Below, piece by piece: positions 25,101 through 32,920 of a DNA stretch of 64,000 bases. Position 1 is the stretch's first letter. The number at the start of each line of letters is the position of its first letter. Source of the DNA: CALBJU01 sp965247125 (GTDB taxonomy: Bacteria; Bacteroidota; Rhodothermia; Rhodothermales; UBA10348); contig CBDFGO010000002.1 in NCBI GenBank assembly GCA_965247125.1, forward strand, positions 682,001 to 746,000. Direction: 5' to 3'. The position numbers and the translations under genes are program-made. The notes beneath the pieces are model-generated. The model was given only the letters and a program-made list of their open reading frames with translations. It was not told the origin of the DNA and made no database searches.

Positions 25101-26299
25101 GCAGCGTCAACTTTGCACAATCGCAACCTGCGACCATAGCCGCCGAGATTCCGGAATCAATCGTGGGAACGGGCGAGCTGTACCGGTTGCTCTCTCGTGG
25201 CGCCCAAGATCTTTCTGAAGCGTGGACTGTCGTTGGTGGGACGCCGGTGGCAACAATTACTTCGTCGAATATCATCTTGAGAAATATTGACGCACGCGGC
25301 CTGTTTACACCCGAAGGAGTAGAGATAGGCGTCGGACTCCCCGAGAATATTTACTCTGACGACACCGATATCCAGTATGTAAATTTGTCGGACTTGGTGG
25401 GCGTCCGTTTTGTGAGTGAAGATCGAGTCCAGTTTCGAGCTTCTATGGCGTCCGCGGCGTCTGGTCTCGTGACGAGGGGATTCGATCCAGATCAGCCGAC
25501 CAGCATCGGGTTTGAGGTCGAATCGGTGGTGGATGGAATGAATCTGGGGTCAAATGATCTGGATCTGGCGGCGAGTGGTCGACACGTTCAGGCGCTGGTG
25601 GGATCGGCTGGAATGGGCTACGATCTCATCAATTTTGATCTGGAAGGAGAATCCGCAGCTTCCTCCGGGAGAGTCGGTGTATGGTTCGCACACGCAAATC
25701 CCGTACTTCCGGATATTGACCTCAGCATGGGAGTTATTCTACCCGTCCTTCTTGGATCTGACATCACCTACATGGATCACACGGAGTCCTTCAGCGCCGT
25801 GGCGGGCCCGATCACCTTCAGAATTGATCTCGACTCCGGGGAGGCAGAGGTCTTCGCGTTCGATCTGTCTCCATTTGATGGGTCTTCGGGCGTTTTACTG
25901 CTTACAAACCCTTCAGCCGGTTCCGACATTTCGTTCGGACTGAGTTTCTTGGCCGAAGATGGCGGCATACTTACGGGACTGGTCGTGACAGGTCTCGACC
26001 CAACTACCGCCGAGATTCCTTCGTCTCTGTTGCTGAAAGGAAACTACCCGAACCCGTTCAACCCGGTAACCAATATCGTATTTGACCTCCCGGAAGCGGC
26101 AGATGTCCGCCTTCAGGTCTTCGACGTTCTCGGACGAATCGTGAACAGCGCTGAGGTGGGCTTTCTGGGAGCGGGCCGAGACAACCTGATGCGCTTCGAC
26201 GGGTCTCGGTTGGCATCTGGTACTTACTTCTATGTCATTACAGCGCGCAGTGGACGGCGAGTACGACGCAAATCGGGCTCGATGTTGTTGATGAAGTGA
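19163..26299 (+). CDS. Giant surface protein with solenoid-like body and T9SS CTD
   Basis: 2,378 residues with a clear signal peptide (MAKRLASLIVLCAVALAAGA). Residues about 26-60 (NASDGNDTNPGTQTLPLRSF) match the opening of DUF1565-type beta-helix proteins. About 60-1,890 is Ser/Gly/Leu-rich with repeated short beta units (LSGGTFSASAGSEVTLGGDW type), probably a long solenoid. Residues about 1,895-2,065 are homologous to the other giant (VFPVGSSTDYRPFYFSF; TGLPLTASDG). About 2,070-2,285 is unrecognised. A T9SS sorting domain (NYPNPFNPVTNIVFDLPE) closes it. No dockerin-like segment is visible. It ends 3 nt before the convergent metallophosphoesterase gene. Role as surface adhesin or filament is inference. 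Confidence 0.8.
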   Translation: MAKRLASLIVLCAVALAAGAQDCTAWLNASDGNDTNPGTQTLPLRSFEFAFESLPQGAVVCTAAGEYFYGEDADGVHLEEADKSMTFVLEQFAGLTEIRFSESEFILDIGSGIVSVLNQSATALVMGSGLVNIDDPMDPGLLNFVHTVAFLSGRLDVTGVTLTLEPSVGNPDWTHPTNSLKTPPTDARIEFSDGVAPTDITYEPGHRSLLVNPQTDGGGGMLAILPTNLSDTDLTFVGPGTALFNGDLTLSDGMVEFRHSGEVRFSGAIRVDMTRESIDVGNGFTGTITFENELILFASGADAASWRLNGTGNVSAAVMQSEGTRPIEPDLMFEWGSSGDLNIDSISKTSIGGNMEPALGVSVLSGRFLIGDGATAQVMPGSLSVAGEMIFGANISLASSPAPLTNTGVIDLSSHQLTTGSLTDDIINNGSITGSSGALMVVSGDASLRGGGAITIPVEITAPFELGSHNVLAAISVLNGGVLTISASSSVSALGIELMSGSSLSMAQSTTLTLLGGLAARSGSALVFATGSLLSQNGNLLIEDSVTGSSDGGIIELSGNTPGISIATGAVSPDLSIVGGAATFTGGSELPGVAINGGSLTIDVGGDFQCGGDMNIESGTLSLSTPGEVTFLGSLTLSSGSVASIDASTFRPGGDLSITSSELDLNSSVVHPIDGSTVELYSDAVVVLPSLLLADSDANLLITGLFTIPGDVLLSSGELIIESSGVLTINGDISRTSGIFEPVDGGTLVLAGAQSQSLSGFSSSVLPSIVVSGAGAEIGENTVVLGSLELLAGIMTISGGSTLSVSNDLLLSGGTFSASAGSEVTLGGDWRMSSGMFEMLGGNLSIAGDGLISGGIIQAPSTGVFFDGSSQQRASFEIETLFRHLELESDVELIVDAGAMSISERIIVSTGASLDLVGASILLGSGQPTAAIKNKGSIQSSDGWIDLAGDATFSLSGMGQFGALKVNLSDDEALVEVAQGNGGFRVSDDILFLSGSIDLRGNSLEFSGGVQIPEVTLNLSDLINSPGAPDGRGFVDTISELSVVAGSSYDLAYTGSITTLHLVSEEFQDGFVRNLLVEAMDPVNVPPIFGVRSGESRSISGALNVAAGSLLRLDEESFALPGDAVSHFVNGTISGDGILRLEGSGSPLLSTVEGGSRIENLEIEVQSTTTASVISGITDFDSVRILGGSVRWSGIPARISEEFAIEGGEVALQTSLQVLSGARLTGENAVLSLEQGSLVTFLDNTEISLASSLEIDVGAGARSADSRSDGFIVLAGSATIGATAGIPRLLISADSEIASSDNVFLSSNLIVTEWFEIENGDLFVGEYDLEFLGGSVILDSDSDPFDGDGDNISGDFSGQLGRLIISGETTVTLGNDTNLQSIDLLIDAGGGTVSLASTTSQPHSLILSNRPFLLRSGEFNLGLQDLVLNGSIEQVLLIEGGSIKAQSLQSVLPGSMPPLQTGRYAPFIDADVGEIVLTGGGNASILALSETTIPHLRLSGNVRLEASSSPVVVSNRFVFAEQGASLIIDLADGLRFSDGAVLIRRGRGTLSAQPIFQGSADVFYELDDGDVTGNDTGFLQGDLVTGFEIPSITGQLGVLSVLAGNSGSTINRVKLATDIIVSEALVIHSGDLDLNAHQLTLTDGSLLAVDQIDAASPGQIIGSGLMSPGAINLGVAARHTNIDLSPPLIGTLSVDRARLYIGMSQSSIPRTIRLGGTLQADTVSVSGSENGDSFRMDGHDLVASGSLSLEDIEMSSSQVASIQTGGFMLDAGSSLTGPIEVVVSGNAQIDGEFKGLVLEIASDLGVSQTLGSNTLLRFTGISQVWSVSQPLEISTLAIEQVETPGARVDLQSTNGTVEISITDELVLDSGLLVLNGHSLLLAGSETGFSRSPNPGVVSHVVGQIVRNADENSTESFVFPVGSSTDYRPFYFSFSSPLLSASRLGIEHVTGQYSSRTGLPLTASDGALIVDAAPFSWIMSSSVNFAQSQPATIAAEIPESIVGTGELYRLLSRGAQDLSEAWTVVGGTPVATITSSNIILRNIDARGLFTPEGVEIGVGLPENIYSDDTDIQYVNLSDLVGVRFVSEDRVQFRASMASAASGLVTRGFDPDQPTSIGFEVESVVDGMNLGSNDLDLAASGRHVQALVGSAGMGYDLINFDLEGESAASSGRVGVWFAHANPVLPDIDLSMGVILPVLLGSDITYMDHTESFSAVAGPITFRIDLDSGEAEVFAFDLSPFDGSSGVLLLTNPSAGSDISFGLSFLAEDGGILTGLVVTGLDPTTAEIPSSLLLKGNYPNPFNPVTNIVFDLPEAADVRLQVFDVLGRIVNSAEVGFLGAGRDNLMRFDGSRLASGTYFYVITARSGRRVRRKSGSMLLMK

Positions 26300-26302
26300 G
26301 GC

Positions 26303-27097
26303 TCAGCGCGCGAACTGACGGATGGATGTGGTGCTAAATTGAACGACTTCGCTCAAGAAGCGGCGCTCCTCTACGGTGATTTGCTCAGGGGTGATCTGAA
26401 TCTGATTATAGAAATTGGCCGATCGATCTTCTCCCCTCGCGCGGCTGCTCGTCGAAGTTCCGGAAGTCGCCACAATGATGGGCCGCGCGCCCTCATGCAC
26501 GGACACGTGAGCCACGTGTGACTGGTGCAGGTGACCACAAAGAATGAGACCGACTCCGGCCGCATGCGCGGTGTCGAACGCCTTTTGAGCCCCCCGGGAG
26601 AGGTCATGGTCGCCGAGCTCTTCCAATTCTGCCAGATGGTGGTGCACTACGAGAACGCGGAAATCGTCCTTCAACGCGTCCGTAAAGCCATCCTCTATCT
26701 GCTGAAGCTCCAGGTCAGTGATTCTACCCCCCTGAATACTCCACCCAAACGCTGAATTGATTCCTTGAACGATCACTCCATCACCTTTCCATCGCGGTGC
26801 GAGGTTGGGCTGTATGAGCTTTCGATATCTTCTAAGGGGATCGAACAATCGCGATAATATGCGCCACCATGGAAACACATCGTGGTTGCCTGGGACAACC
26901 AGGGTGGGCGCGTCGAATGCGTCAAGCATTCGACGCGCCGCACGAAATTGATGTCCGAAGGCGCGCTGCGTGAGGTCGCCGCTCACTACGACAAGATCTG
27001 CCTCGGCATCGTTGATATCGTCGATGAGGGCCTGGACAATCGAGGGATGCTTTATCCGACCGAAATGAATATCGGATATGTGGGCAATCCGTGTCAC
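26303..27097 (-). CDS. Calcineurin-like metallophosphoesterase
   Basis: 264 residues, probably cytoplasmic, with the dinuclear-metal signature complete: D9 and H11 in HISDIHFG, D41 in VVSGDLTQR, N71-H72 in VVPGNHDVF, the His cluster at 152-154 (VVHHHLAE), and H189/H191 in CGHLHQSH. This resembles the CpdA/YfcE side of the superfamily (3',5'-cyclic nucleotide or other phosphoesters), but the substrate cannot be read. It starts 4 nt after the PDH E2 gene on the same strand, so it is very likely the last gene of the pdh operon. Confidence 0.88.
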   Translation of the reverse strand: MTRIAHISDIHFGRIKHPSIVQALIDDINDAEADLVVVSGDLTQRAFGHQFRAARRMLDAFDAPTLVVPGNHDVFPWWRILSRLFDPLRRYRKLIQPNLAPRWKGDGVIVQGINSAFGWSIQGGRITDLELQQIEDGFTDALKDDFRVLVVHHHLAELEELGDHDLSRGAQKAFDTAHAAGVGLILCGHLHQSHVAHVSVHEGARPIIVATSGTSTSSRARGEDRSANFYNQIQITPEQITVEERRFLSEVVQFSTTSIRQFAR

Positions 27098-27101
27098 GAG
27101 C

Positions 27102-28496
27102 TTACAACAGCATCGTTACGGGATCCTCGAGATAGCCCCGAACGGTAGCCAGAAATTCTGCACCCGTAACTCCGTCTACGACGCGGTGATCGCATGAGAG
27201 GGTCACTTTCATTCGTTTTCCCGGGACTACGGCCCCGTTCTTGACGACGGGAATGTCCCGGATAGATCCAATCGCAAGAATACAGGCGTTTGGCGGATTG
27301 ATAATGGCCGTGAACTCGTCAATACCAAACATCCCCAGATTACTCGTGGAAAACGTCGAGCCGGACCATTCGTCAGGCTGCAGTTCTTTGCTTCGAGCCC
27401 GGGCGGCCAGCGCCTTCGTTTCCGATCCAATTTGGGCGAGGCCCTTTCGATCGGCGTGCCGGATGACGGGCGTGATCAGTCCTTCATCCACGGCCACCGC
27501 GATGGCCACGTGTACGTCGTTGTGGAGGTGGACTTCGCCCTGATCTTCCATCCAGGATGCGTTCACCCATGGATGCTGGCGCAGAGCTAGCGCGCAGCTC
27601 TTGGTGATCAAATCGTTGAACGACACTCTGCCAAGATCCTGGGCCTCGGCCTTCTCATTGATCTGCGCTCTGAAAGCGATCGCATTCTCCATGTCGACAT
27701 CCGCCGTCAAGTAAAAGTGCGGACTGGTGAATTTGCTCTCTGCAAGGCGCCGGGCAATGGTCTTTCGCATCTGTGAGATGCGTACCGCCTCGTGGGTGCC
27801 ATCGAGGGCAAACGTTGCTGGCGTTGCCGGCGGCGCGGCTGGCGGCTTCGGCGCAGAAGGAGCCGGTGCGGGTGCGGTCGGCGAAGGAGCTAACACTGGC
27901 TCCACCGTGGGTGCACTGACGAAGACGCCGCCAAGCGCCGTTTCGATATCGCGCTTCACAATCCGTCCCTCTGGACCCGTACCGGCTAAAGAGGCCAGAT
28001 CGATGCCGTGCTCTTTAGCCAGCTTGCGTGCTAAGGGACTTGATTTGATTCGAGCACCATTTGATGGCGCGGCAGCCTGGACAGGCGGAGCGGCCGGAGA
28101 GGGCGCCGATACGGCAGGAGCTTGAGGGGTGACGGGCGCGGGCGCTTCTACGGTAGGGGGCGGCGCTACATCAGTCTCTGATTCTACAGGAGCCTTCTCA
28201 ACCGCGGCCTCTCCATTTCCACCGCTGTAAGAGGCAAGAAGGGCGGAAATGTCCTCGCCTTCCTTGCCCAGCACGGCAATCAAGCTGCCGATTGGAACTG
28301 CATCACCTTCTTCAATGACGCGCTTCAGGAGAACACCGTCGTCGTACACTTCCAGATCCATCGTCGCCTTGTCAGTCTCGACCTGCGCAACAACGTCGCC
28401 CGCCGATATCTTTTGACCTTCTTCAACGAGCCAGGCAGCGAGAACACCCTCTTCCATGGTGTCGCTCATCTTCGGCATTTCAACTGGGATAGCCAT
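27102..28496 (-). CDS. pdhC: Pyruvate dehydrogenase E2, dihydrolipoyl acetyltransferase
   Basis: 464 residues. A single N-terminal lipoyl domain carries the lipoylated Lys in VETDKATMDLEV (about 40-51). An Ala/Pro-rich linker, a peripheral-subunit-binding domain (SSPLARKLAKEHGID, GTGPEGRIVKRDI), a second Ala/Pro linker and the catalytic acyltransferase core with CDHRVVDGVTGAEF near the C-terminus follow. The core transfers the acetyl group from lipoamide to CoA. Genes for E1beta and E1alpha lie immediately upstream on the same strand; no E3 gene is present in the window. The neighbours make pyruvate the most likely substrate rather than 2-oxoglutarate or branched-chain acids. Confidence 0.93.
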   Translation of the reverse strand: MAIPVEMPKMSDTMEEGVLAAWLVEEGQKISAGDVVAQVETDKATMDLEVYDDGVLLKRVIEEGDAVPIGSLIAVLGKEGEDISALLASYSGGNGEAAVEKAPVESETDVAPPPTVEAPAPVTPQAPAVSAPSPAAPPVQAAAPSNGARIKSSPLARKLAKEHGIDLASLAGTGPEGRIVKRDIETALGGVFVSAPTVEPVLAPSPTAPAPAPSAPKPPAAPPATPATFALDGTHEAVRISQMRKTIARRLAESKFTSPHFYLTADVDMENAIAFRAQINEKAEAQDLGRVSFNDLITKSCALALRQHPWVNASWMEDQGEVHLHNDVHVAIAVAVDEGLITPVIRHADRKGLAQIGSETKALAARARSKELQPDEWSGSTFSTSNLGMFGIDEFTAIINPPNACILAIGSIRDIPVVKNGAVVPGKRMKVTLSCDHRVVDGVTGAEFLATVRGYLEDPVTMLL

Positions 28497-28547
28497 GTGC
28501 TTTCGTCTTTTGTCTGGACTTCAGAATGTAGTGTTAATTAACTGATT

Positions 28548-29531
28548 CTACTGGGCGTACATGACGCGCTTGCAGGCCTCGTATGCCTCTCCTTCCTGCG
28601 GCATGTAATACTCGATCAAATTCTTCGCATACGGTGCCGGGACATCCTTCGCCGTAATTCTTACGATGGGGGCATCCAGATAATCGAAGGCGCGCTCCTG
28701 TATCCGATACGTTATTTCGGAAGAGATGCTGGCGAACGGATTGCTCTCGTCAATGATTACACAGCGATTGGTTTTCTTGATGGACTCAACGATCGTGTCC
28801 ATATCGAGTGGCCGAATCGTTCGAGGATCGATCACTTCGGCGCTGAATCCTTCCGATTCGAGCCGCTCTGCGACGCGAAGAGCAATCCAGTAGCTCTTGC
28901 CGTGAGCCACAATCGTCACATCAGTCCCGCTTCTGCCAATTCGTGCCTTTCCGATTGGAATCAGGTAGTCTTCTTCATCCGAGACCTCCCCTTTCAATCC
29001 GAACATCACCTCACTTTCCAGGAAAATGACCGGGTTGTCATCCCGAATCGCCGATTTCAGCAGTCCTTTGGCGTCATCAGGATTCGATGGTGAAATAACC
29101 TTCAGGCCGGGAAAGGTCGAGTACAGTGATTCCGTGGACGTGTTGTGAGTCGCACCGAGTTGGCCAGCAGCACCGTTGGCGCCTCGAAAAACAATCGGGA
29201 TCGAAAACTGGCCACCGGACATGTATCGAATCTTAGCGGCATTATTGACGAGCTGATCAAACGCCACGAACGAAAAATTAAAGGTCATGAATTCAATAAT
29301 CGGGCGGAGTCCGTTCATCGCTGCACCCACACCCAGACCACAGAATCCGTTCTCGGAGATCGGTGTGTCGATCACGCGCTTCGGCCCAAACTTTTCCAGC
29401 ATGCCTTCGCTGACTTTGTAGGCACCATTGTATTCGGCCACTTCTTCGCCCATGAGGAATACGCGGTCATCGCGTACCATCTCCTCGGTCATGGCCGCGC
29501 GAAGGGCCTCTCTGTACTGTAAAATTGCCAT
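28548..29531 (-). CDS. pdhB: Pyruvate dehydrogenase E1 beta subunit
   Basis: 327 residues, the usual length. It has the E1beta hallmarks: an N-terminal REALRAAMTEEM, FLMGEEVAEYNGAYKVS, a DTPISENGFCGLGVGAAM block and C-terminal RITAKDVPAPYAKNLIE. With E1alpha it forms the alpha2beta2 thiamine-diphosphate enzyme that decarboxylates pyruvate and reductively acetylates E2. It sits between pdhA and pdhC with gaps of 46 and 51 nt on the minus strand, consistent with one operon. Confidence 0.93.
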   Translation of the reverse strand: MAILQYREALRAAMTEEMVRDDRVFLMGEEVAEYNGAYKVSEGMLEKFGPKRVIDTPISENGFCGLGVGAAMNGLRPIIEFMTFNFSFVAFDQLVNNAAKIRYMSGGQFSIPIVFRGANGAAGQLGATHNTSTESLYSTFPGLKVISPSNPDDAKGLLKSAIRDDNPVIFLESEVMFGLKGEVSDEEDYLIPIGKARIGRSGTDVTIVAHGKSYWIALRVAERLESEGFSAEVIDPRTIRPLDMDTIVESIKKTNRCVIIDESNPFASISSEITYRIQERAFDYLDAPIVRITAKDVPAPYAKNLIEYYMPQEGEAYEACKRVMYAQ

Positions 29532-29577
29532 ATCAAAAGTCGTGAGCTAAAAGTTGGTTTGACTGACTGATTCCGGG

Positions 29578-30726
29578 TCAGGAAATAAAGGGATAGTCTG
29601 CTTCTTCGTAGACGTTGTCGTAGATCTCGTTCAGTTCAGGGGCGGGGCTGTTCTCCGCAAATTCGACGGCGGCCAGAACCTCCTGCTTTACGTCGTCATC
29701 AATGCCGTCAAGTGCTTCGCTGGAAGTGATATCATTATCCAGTATGTAGATCTTCAAGCGAACAATTGGGTCTTCATCCTTTTTGGCCTCCAATTCTTCC
29801 TTCGTGCGATACTTCTGCGGATCTGACATGGAATGACCACGATACCTATAGGTCCTGATCTCGAGCAGTGAGGGCTTATTCTCGCGCGCCAGCGCTACAT
29901 GGTCCTGCATCGCTTTGTAAACCGAGAACACATCCATCCCATCGACCACCGCTCCCTTCATGTTGTAAGCCACGGAGTGGCTGGCAAATTCGGTCTCGGC
30001 AAACGCGCGATGAATGGACGTGCCCATCGCATATTGATTGTTCTCTACGACGAGGATTGCCGGAAGCTCATAGAGCGAAGCCAAATTCAGCGCTTCATGG
30101 ATCGAGCCCTGACCAACGGCGCCATCCCCGTAAAACGCCACTGCTACTCCGCCACTTTCCTTGTACTTGTGGGCGAACGCAATCCCAACGCCAACCGGCA
30201 CGTGCGCACCCACGATGCCGTGTCCCCCAAACAACCCTTTTTCCTTCGAGAAAAAATGCATCGAGCCGCCTTTTCCGCGAGAACAGCCCCCTACTTTTCC
30301 AAACATTTCAGCCATTCCCTCCCGCGCGGTCATGCCCAGGGCCAGACCGTGACCGTGATCGCGGTAAGCCGTAATCACAGAGTCCTTCCCGATTTGGAGC
30401 GCAGAAGCTGTTCCCGTTGAAATTGCTTCCTGCCCGATGTAGAGATGTAAAAATCCGGCAATCTTCTGTTTTCCGTACATCTGTGCCGCACGTTCTTCGA
30501 ATCGTCGCTGCAGAAGCATATTGCGGTACATCGCCAGCACCTGATCCTCGGAAAGCCCGAGATCAGTATGATTGTACGCGCCCGAGGGATAGGTATCGAA
30601 GGAGACGCTGACGGAAAGGGAGGAAGGAACCTCGTGCACACCGTTTGATGCTTTGCCGCTCGACCGTTTGGCAGTTTTTTTCGCCGGCGTTTTCTTGGAT
30701 GACGTTTTTCTGGTCTGCTTGGCCAT
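29578..30726 (-). CDS. pdhA: Pyruvate dehydrogenase E1 alpha subunit with Lys-rich N-terminal tail
   Basis: 382 residues from the ATG at 30726; an upstream in-frame ATG at 30804 adds 26 unrelated residues. The thiamine-diphosphate motif is intact (GDGAVGQGSIHEALN ... ENNQYAMGTS), as is the phosphorylation-loop-like YRYRGHSMSDPQKYR. Unusually, the first 29 residues (starting MAKQTRKTSSKKTPAKKTA) are rich in Lys, Ala, Ser and Thr and resemble histone H1-like tails rather than any E1alpha part. No Shine-Dalgarno sequence is visible. First gene of the pdh operon; the upstream region is shared with the divergent sigma-factor gene. Confidence 0.92.
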   Translation of the reverse strand: MAKQTRKTSSKKTPAKKTAKRSSGKASNGVHEVPSSLSVSVSFDTYPSGAYNHTDLGLSEDQVLAMYRNMLLQRRFEERAAQMYGKQKIAGFLHLYIGQEAISTGTASALQIGKDSVITAYRDHGHGLALGMTAREGMAEMFGKVGGCSRGKGGSMHFFSKEKGLFGGHGIVGAHVPVGVGIAFAHKYKESGGVAVAFYGDGAVGQGSIHEALNLASLYELPAILVVENNQYAMGTSIHRAFAETEFASHSVAYNMKGAVVDGMDVFSVYKAMQDHVALARENKPSLLEIRTYRYRGHSMSDPQKYRTKEELEAKKDEDPIVRLKIYILDNDITSSEALDGIDDDVKQEVLAAVEFAENSPAPELNEIYDNVYEEADYPFIS

Positions 30727-31053
30727 ATTTGTGCCGAAATGGAAGACTAAAATTTTTACAGAGCCCTCGATAATACGACAATCGTACTGGAATTGCGGTG
30801 TCATTAACCCAAATTTTACTTGCGTTGTAATAACTCGTCATTACAAGTCAATGTGATGATCTACTCCGGAAGCGCTTTTCTGAGGAATTGAATCGCTTCG
30901 AGGTTTTCCAGGTCGCTCTAGCGTAACGATGGCTGCTTGCTTCGGCTCCTTTCAATGCTTTCCCCGGGTACTCGACCGCTTGTGGAACGCGTTTCAACCG
31001 GACACGTTAAGCGCAGATCGGAAATCCACGATTTGCTCTGTAACACATCTTCG
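30727..31053. promoter_or_regulatory. Divergent promoter region of pdhA and an ECF sigma gene
   Basis: 327 bp without a credible gene. It should contain the pdh operon promoter (minus) and the sigma-factor promoter (plus). On the minus strand TAAAATTTG (30810-30818) is one base longer than the TAnnTTTG consensus, and no partner -33 element is evident. Nothing else is recognised. Confidence 0.4.
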
Positions 31054-31728
31054 ATGGAGCCAACCAAGGCGCAACAAGAAGCCAACAACGACGAGCTGAA
31101 AGACAAATCGGGGGGCGCGATTGAGCAATCGAACATAGCGTCCACTGAAATTGATCTCGATGCTATTCTCGCTGGAGATAAACGAGCATTTGAGCAACTC
31201 GTGATTCAGGAATCCCCGAGATTGTTCAGAGTCATTGTCCGGATCCTCAATGATGACGATGAGGCCCAGAGTATTCTGCAAGAAACTTTCCTTCAAGCAT
31301 ATCAGCGGATTCATACATTTCGACGCGAGTCGAAACTGACAACCTGGTTGTACGCGATCGGCATCAACCTGGCGCGCGCGACCCTCAGGAAATCCCGTCG
31401 CCTGAGCTCGTTGGAAGATCAGGATGTGGAGCGATTGCAGCCGAGTTTTTCACGCGGGATGTTTGTTGGCTCGCCGGTGGAATGGGATCCAGGACGGATG
31501 GCCGACCTGTCTGACCGGAAACGCATTGTGAGAAGAGCGATAGAGGAGTTAGCTCCGGACTACAAGGCGATCGTCATTCTCAGAGACATGGAAGAATACT
31601 CCACTGAGGAAGTCGCAAAGATGCTGGACATCAGCTCGGGTGCTGTTCGGGTCAGGTTGCACCGAGCCAGACAGGCATTGCGAGAACTGTTAAATCCACA
31701 CTTCAAAAAGGAGGCGGGCAAGGCATGA
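31054..31728 (+). CDS. ECF-type RNA polymerase sigma factor (RpoE-like)
   Basis: 224 residues from the ATG at 31054; the reading frame is open back to 30937, but that part carries no sigma-like sequence. Region 2 is seen as DKRAFEQLVIQESPRLFRV ... DEAQSILQETFLQAYQRI and TFRRESKLTTWLYAIGINLAR. Region 4 reads ELAPDYKAIVILRDMEEYS followed by the helix-turn-helix VAKMLDISSGAVRVRLHRAR. The roughly 40-residue acidic N-terminal lead is longer than usual. It is followed 79 nt later by a zinc-finger anti-sigma candidate, its likely partner. The stimulus is unknown. Confidence 0.88.
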   Translation: MEPTKAQQEANNDELKDKSGGAIEQSNIASTEIDLDAILAGDKRAFEQLVIQESPRLFRVIVRILNDDDEAQSILQETFLQAYQRIHTFRRESKLTTWLYAIGINLARATLRKSRRLSSLEDQDVERLQPSFSRGMFVGSPVEWDPGRMADLSDRKRIVRRAIEELAPDYKAIVILRDMEEYSTEEVAKMLDISSGAVRVRLHRARQALRELLNPHFKKEAGKA

Positions 31729-31807
31729 TTTCGTCACATTCAGAAATAGAAACACCTAGTCAAGAGCGAGCGCCCCGAGCTCGACGGATGAACTTTTCAC
31801 CATTGAA

Positions 31808-32089
31808 ATGAAGATTGTCACCCTCATAAAAACAATGCTGGGGCTCGCACCGAATTGCGAGAAGGTCAACCAGTTTCTGGGCGACTATATGGACGGGTCG
31901 CTACCGGAAAACCTTCGCACACAGTTCGAAGAGCATATTGCCATGTGCAAGTGCTGTAAACCATACATGGAACAGTACGAGAGAACAATCGAATGGACGC
32001 ACGATTGTCGCTGTAATGAACTCCCGGAAGAACTGGTCGAACATACGATCTCGTTTCTGCGTAAAAACGCGGACTTTCCCCGGTCGTAA
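31808..32089 (+). CDS. Putative zinc-binding anti-sigma factor (ZAS/zf-HC2-like)
   Basis: 93 residues without a membrane segment. The N-terminal half fits a ZAS domain: NCEKVNQFLGDYMDGSLP, then HIAMCKCC, that is a Cys plus HxxxCxxC zinc ligand set. Two more Cys occur in HDCRCNELP. Soluble ZAS proteins hold ECF sigma factors inactive and can release them on thiol oxidation. Position right after an ECF sigma gene supports that pairing. Function is inferred from motif and context. Confidence 0.75.
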   Translation: MKIVTLIKTMLGLAPNCEKVNQFLGDYMDGSLPENLRTQFEEHIAMCKCCKPYMEQYERTIEWTHDCRCNELPEELVEHTISFLRKNADFPRS

Positions 32090-32133
32090 ATTCTCTGCCG
32101 GGCCCCCCTCGTTAATAAAAACAGCACCACCGG

Positions 32134-32865
32134 ATGCAAACGGCGCTGACGCTCGTCGTCATCCCAACGTACAATGAAGCTGAGAACATCAGCGCCGTAC
32201 TCGATCACGTGCTGCGGCTTCCGATAACGTATCACGCCCTCGTCGTTGATGACGGAAGTCCGGACGGAACAGGAGATCTGGTAGCTGCGAAGGGGCGAGA
32301 CCACCCGCTTCGGATTCATCTTCTTCGACGTGGGGGCAAACTTGGCCTCGGAACAGCCTACATCGCGGGATTCAAATTTGCGCTTCAGAACAACTACGAG
32401 TTGATCTGTGAGATGGACGCCGATCTGTCACACAATCCCGCCGATCTGGAGCGATTAACTGGTCCCGTCAGCGCGGGAGAAGCCGATCTTGTGGTTGGGT
32501 CCAGGTACATCGACGGCGTCCGAATCATGAACTGGCCGCTATCCAGACTGATTTTGTCCTACAGCGCAGGCATCTATACACGTGCCATAACCCGTATCAA
32601 GATCCAGGATGTAACGGCCGGATTTAAATGCTTTCACCGACGAGTTCTGGAAGCGATTGATCTGGATCGCGTCCGATCCAATGGATATTCCTTCCAGATC
32701 GAGATGAATTTCATCGCCTGGAAAAAGGGATTCAAGATCCTCGAGATACCCATCGTCTTCACTGAACGGACCGAAGGTCGTTCAAAGATGAGTAAGGCCA
32801 TAGTCCGCGAAGCTGCCTGGAAAGTTTGGGATCTTAGAATTCGTTCTATTTTTCGTCGCCTGTAG
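32134..32865 (+). CDS. Polyprenol-phosphate mannosyltransferase (DPM1-like, GT2)
   Basis: 243 residues with the GT2 GT-A fold: VVIPTYNEAENI at the N-terminus, VVDDGSPDGTGD, GLGTAYIAGF, the metal-binding MDADLSHNP (DxD) and GSRYIDG. The C-terminal FTERTEGRSKMSK is typical of DPM1/Ppm1. No membrane domain follows, so it is the short soluble form. It makes polyprenyl-phospho-mannose, the donor for extracytoplasmic mannosylation. It follows the anti-sigma gene by 44 nt and precedes icd by 55 nt. Confidence 0.9.
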   Translation: MQTALTLVVIPTYNEAENISAVLDHVLRLPITYHALVVDDGSPDGTGDLVAAKGRDHPLRIHLLRRGGKLGLGTAYIAGFKFALQNNYELICEMDADLSHNPADLERLTGPVSAGEADLVVGSRYIDGVRIMNWPLSRLILSYSAGIYTRAITRIKIQDVTAGFKCFHRRVLEAIDLDRVRSNGYSFQIEMNFIAWKKGFKILEIPIVFTERTEGRSKMSKAIVREAAWKVWDLRIRSIFRRL

Positions 32866-32920
32866 TATTGGGATCTCCGAGTACCGCTCCCCCAGTTTTA
32901 AACACCACCCACCCGTAAAT

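Noticed and set aside
29868..30420. Overlapping plus-strand frames opposite pdhA
   Set aside because: They are antisense to the conserved thiamine-diphosphate domain and encode no recognisable protein.
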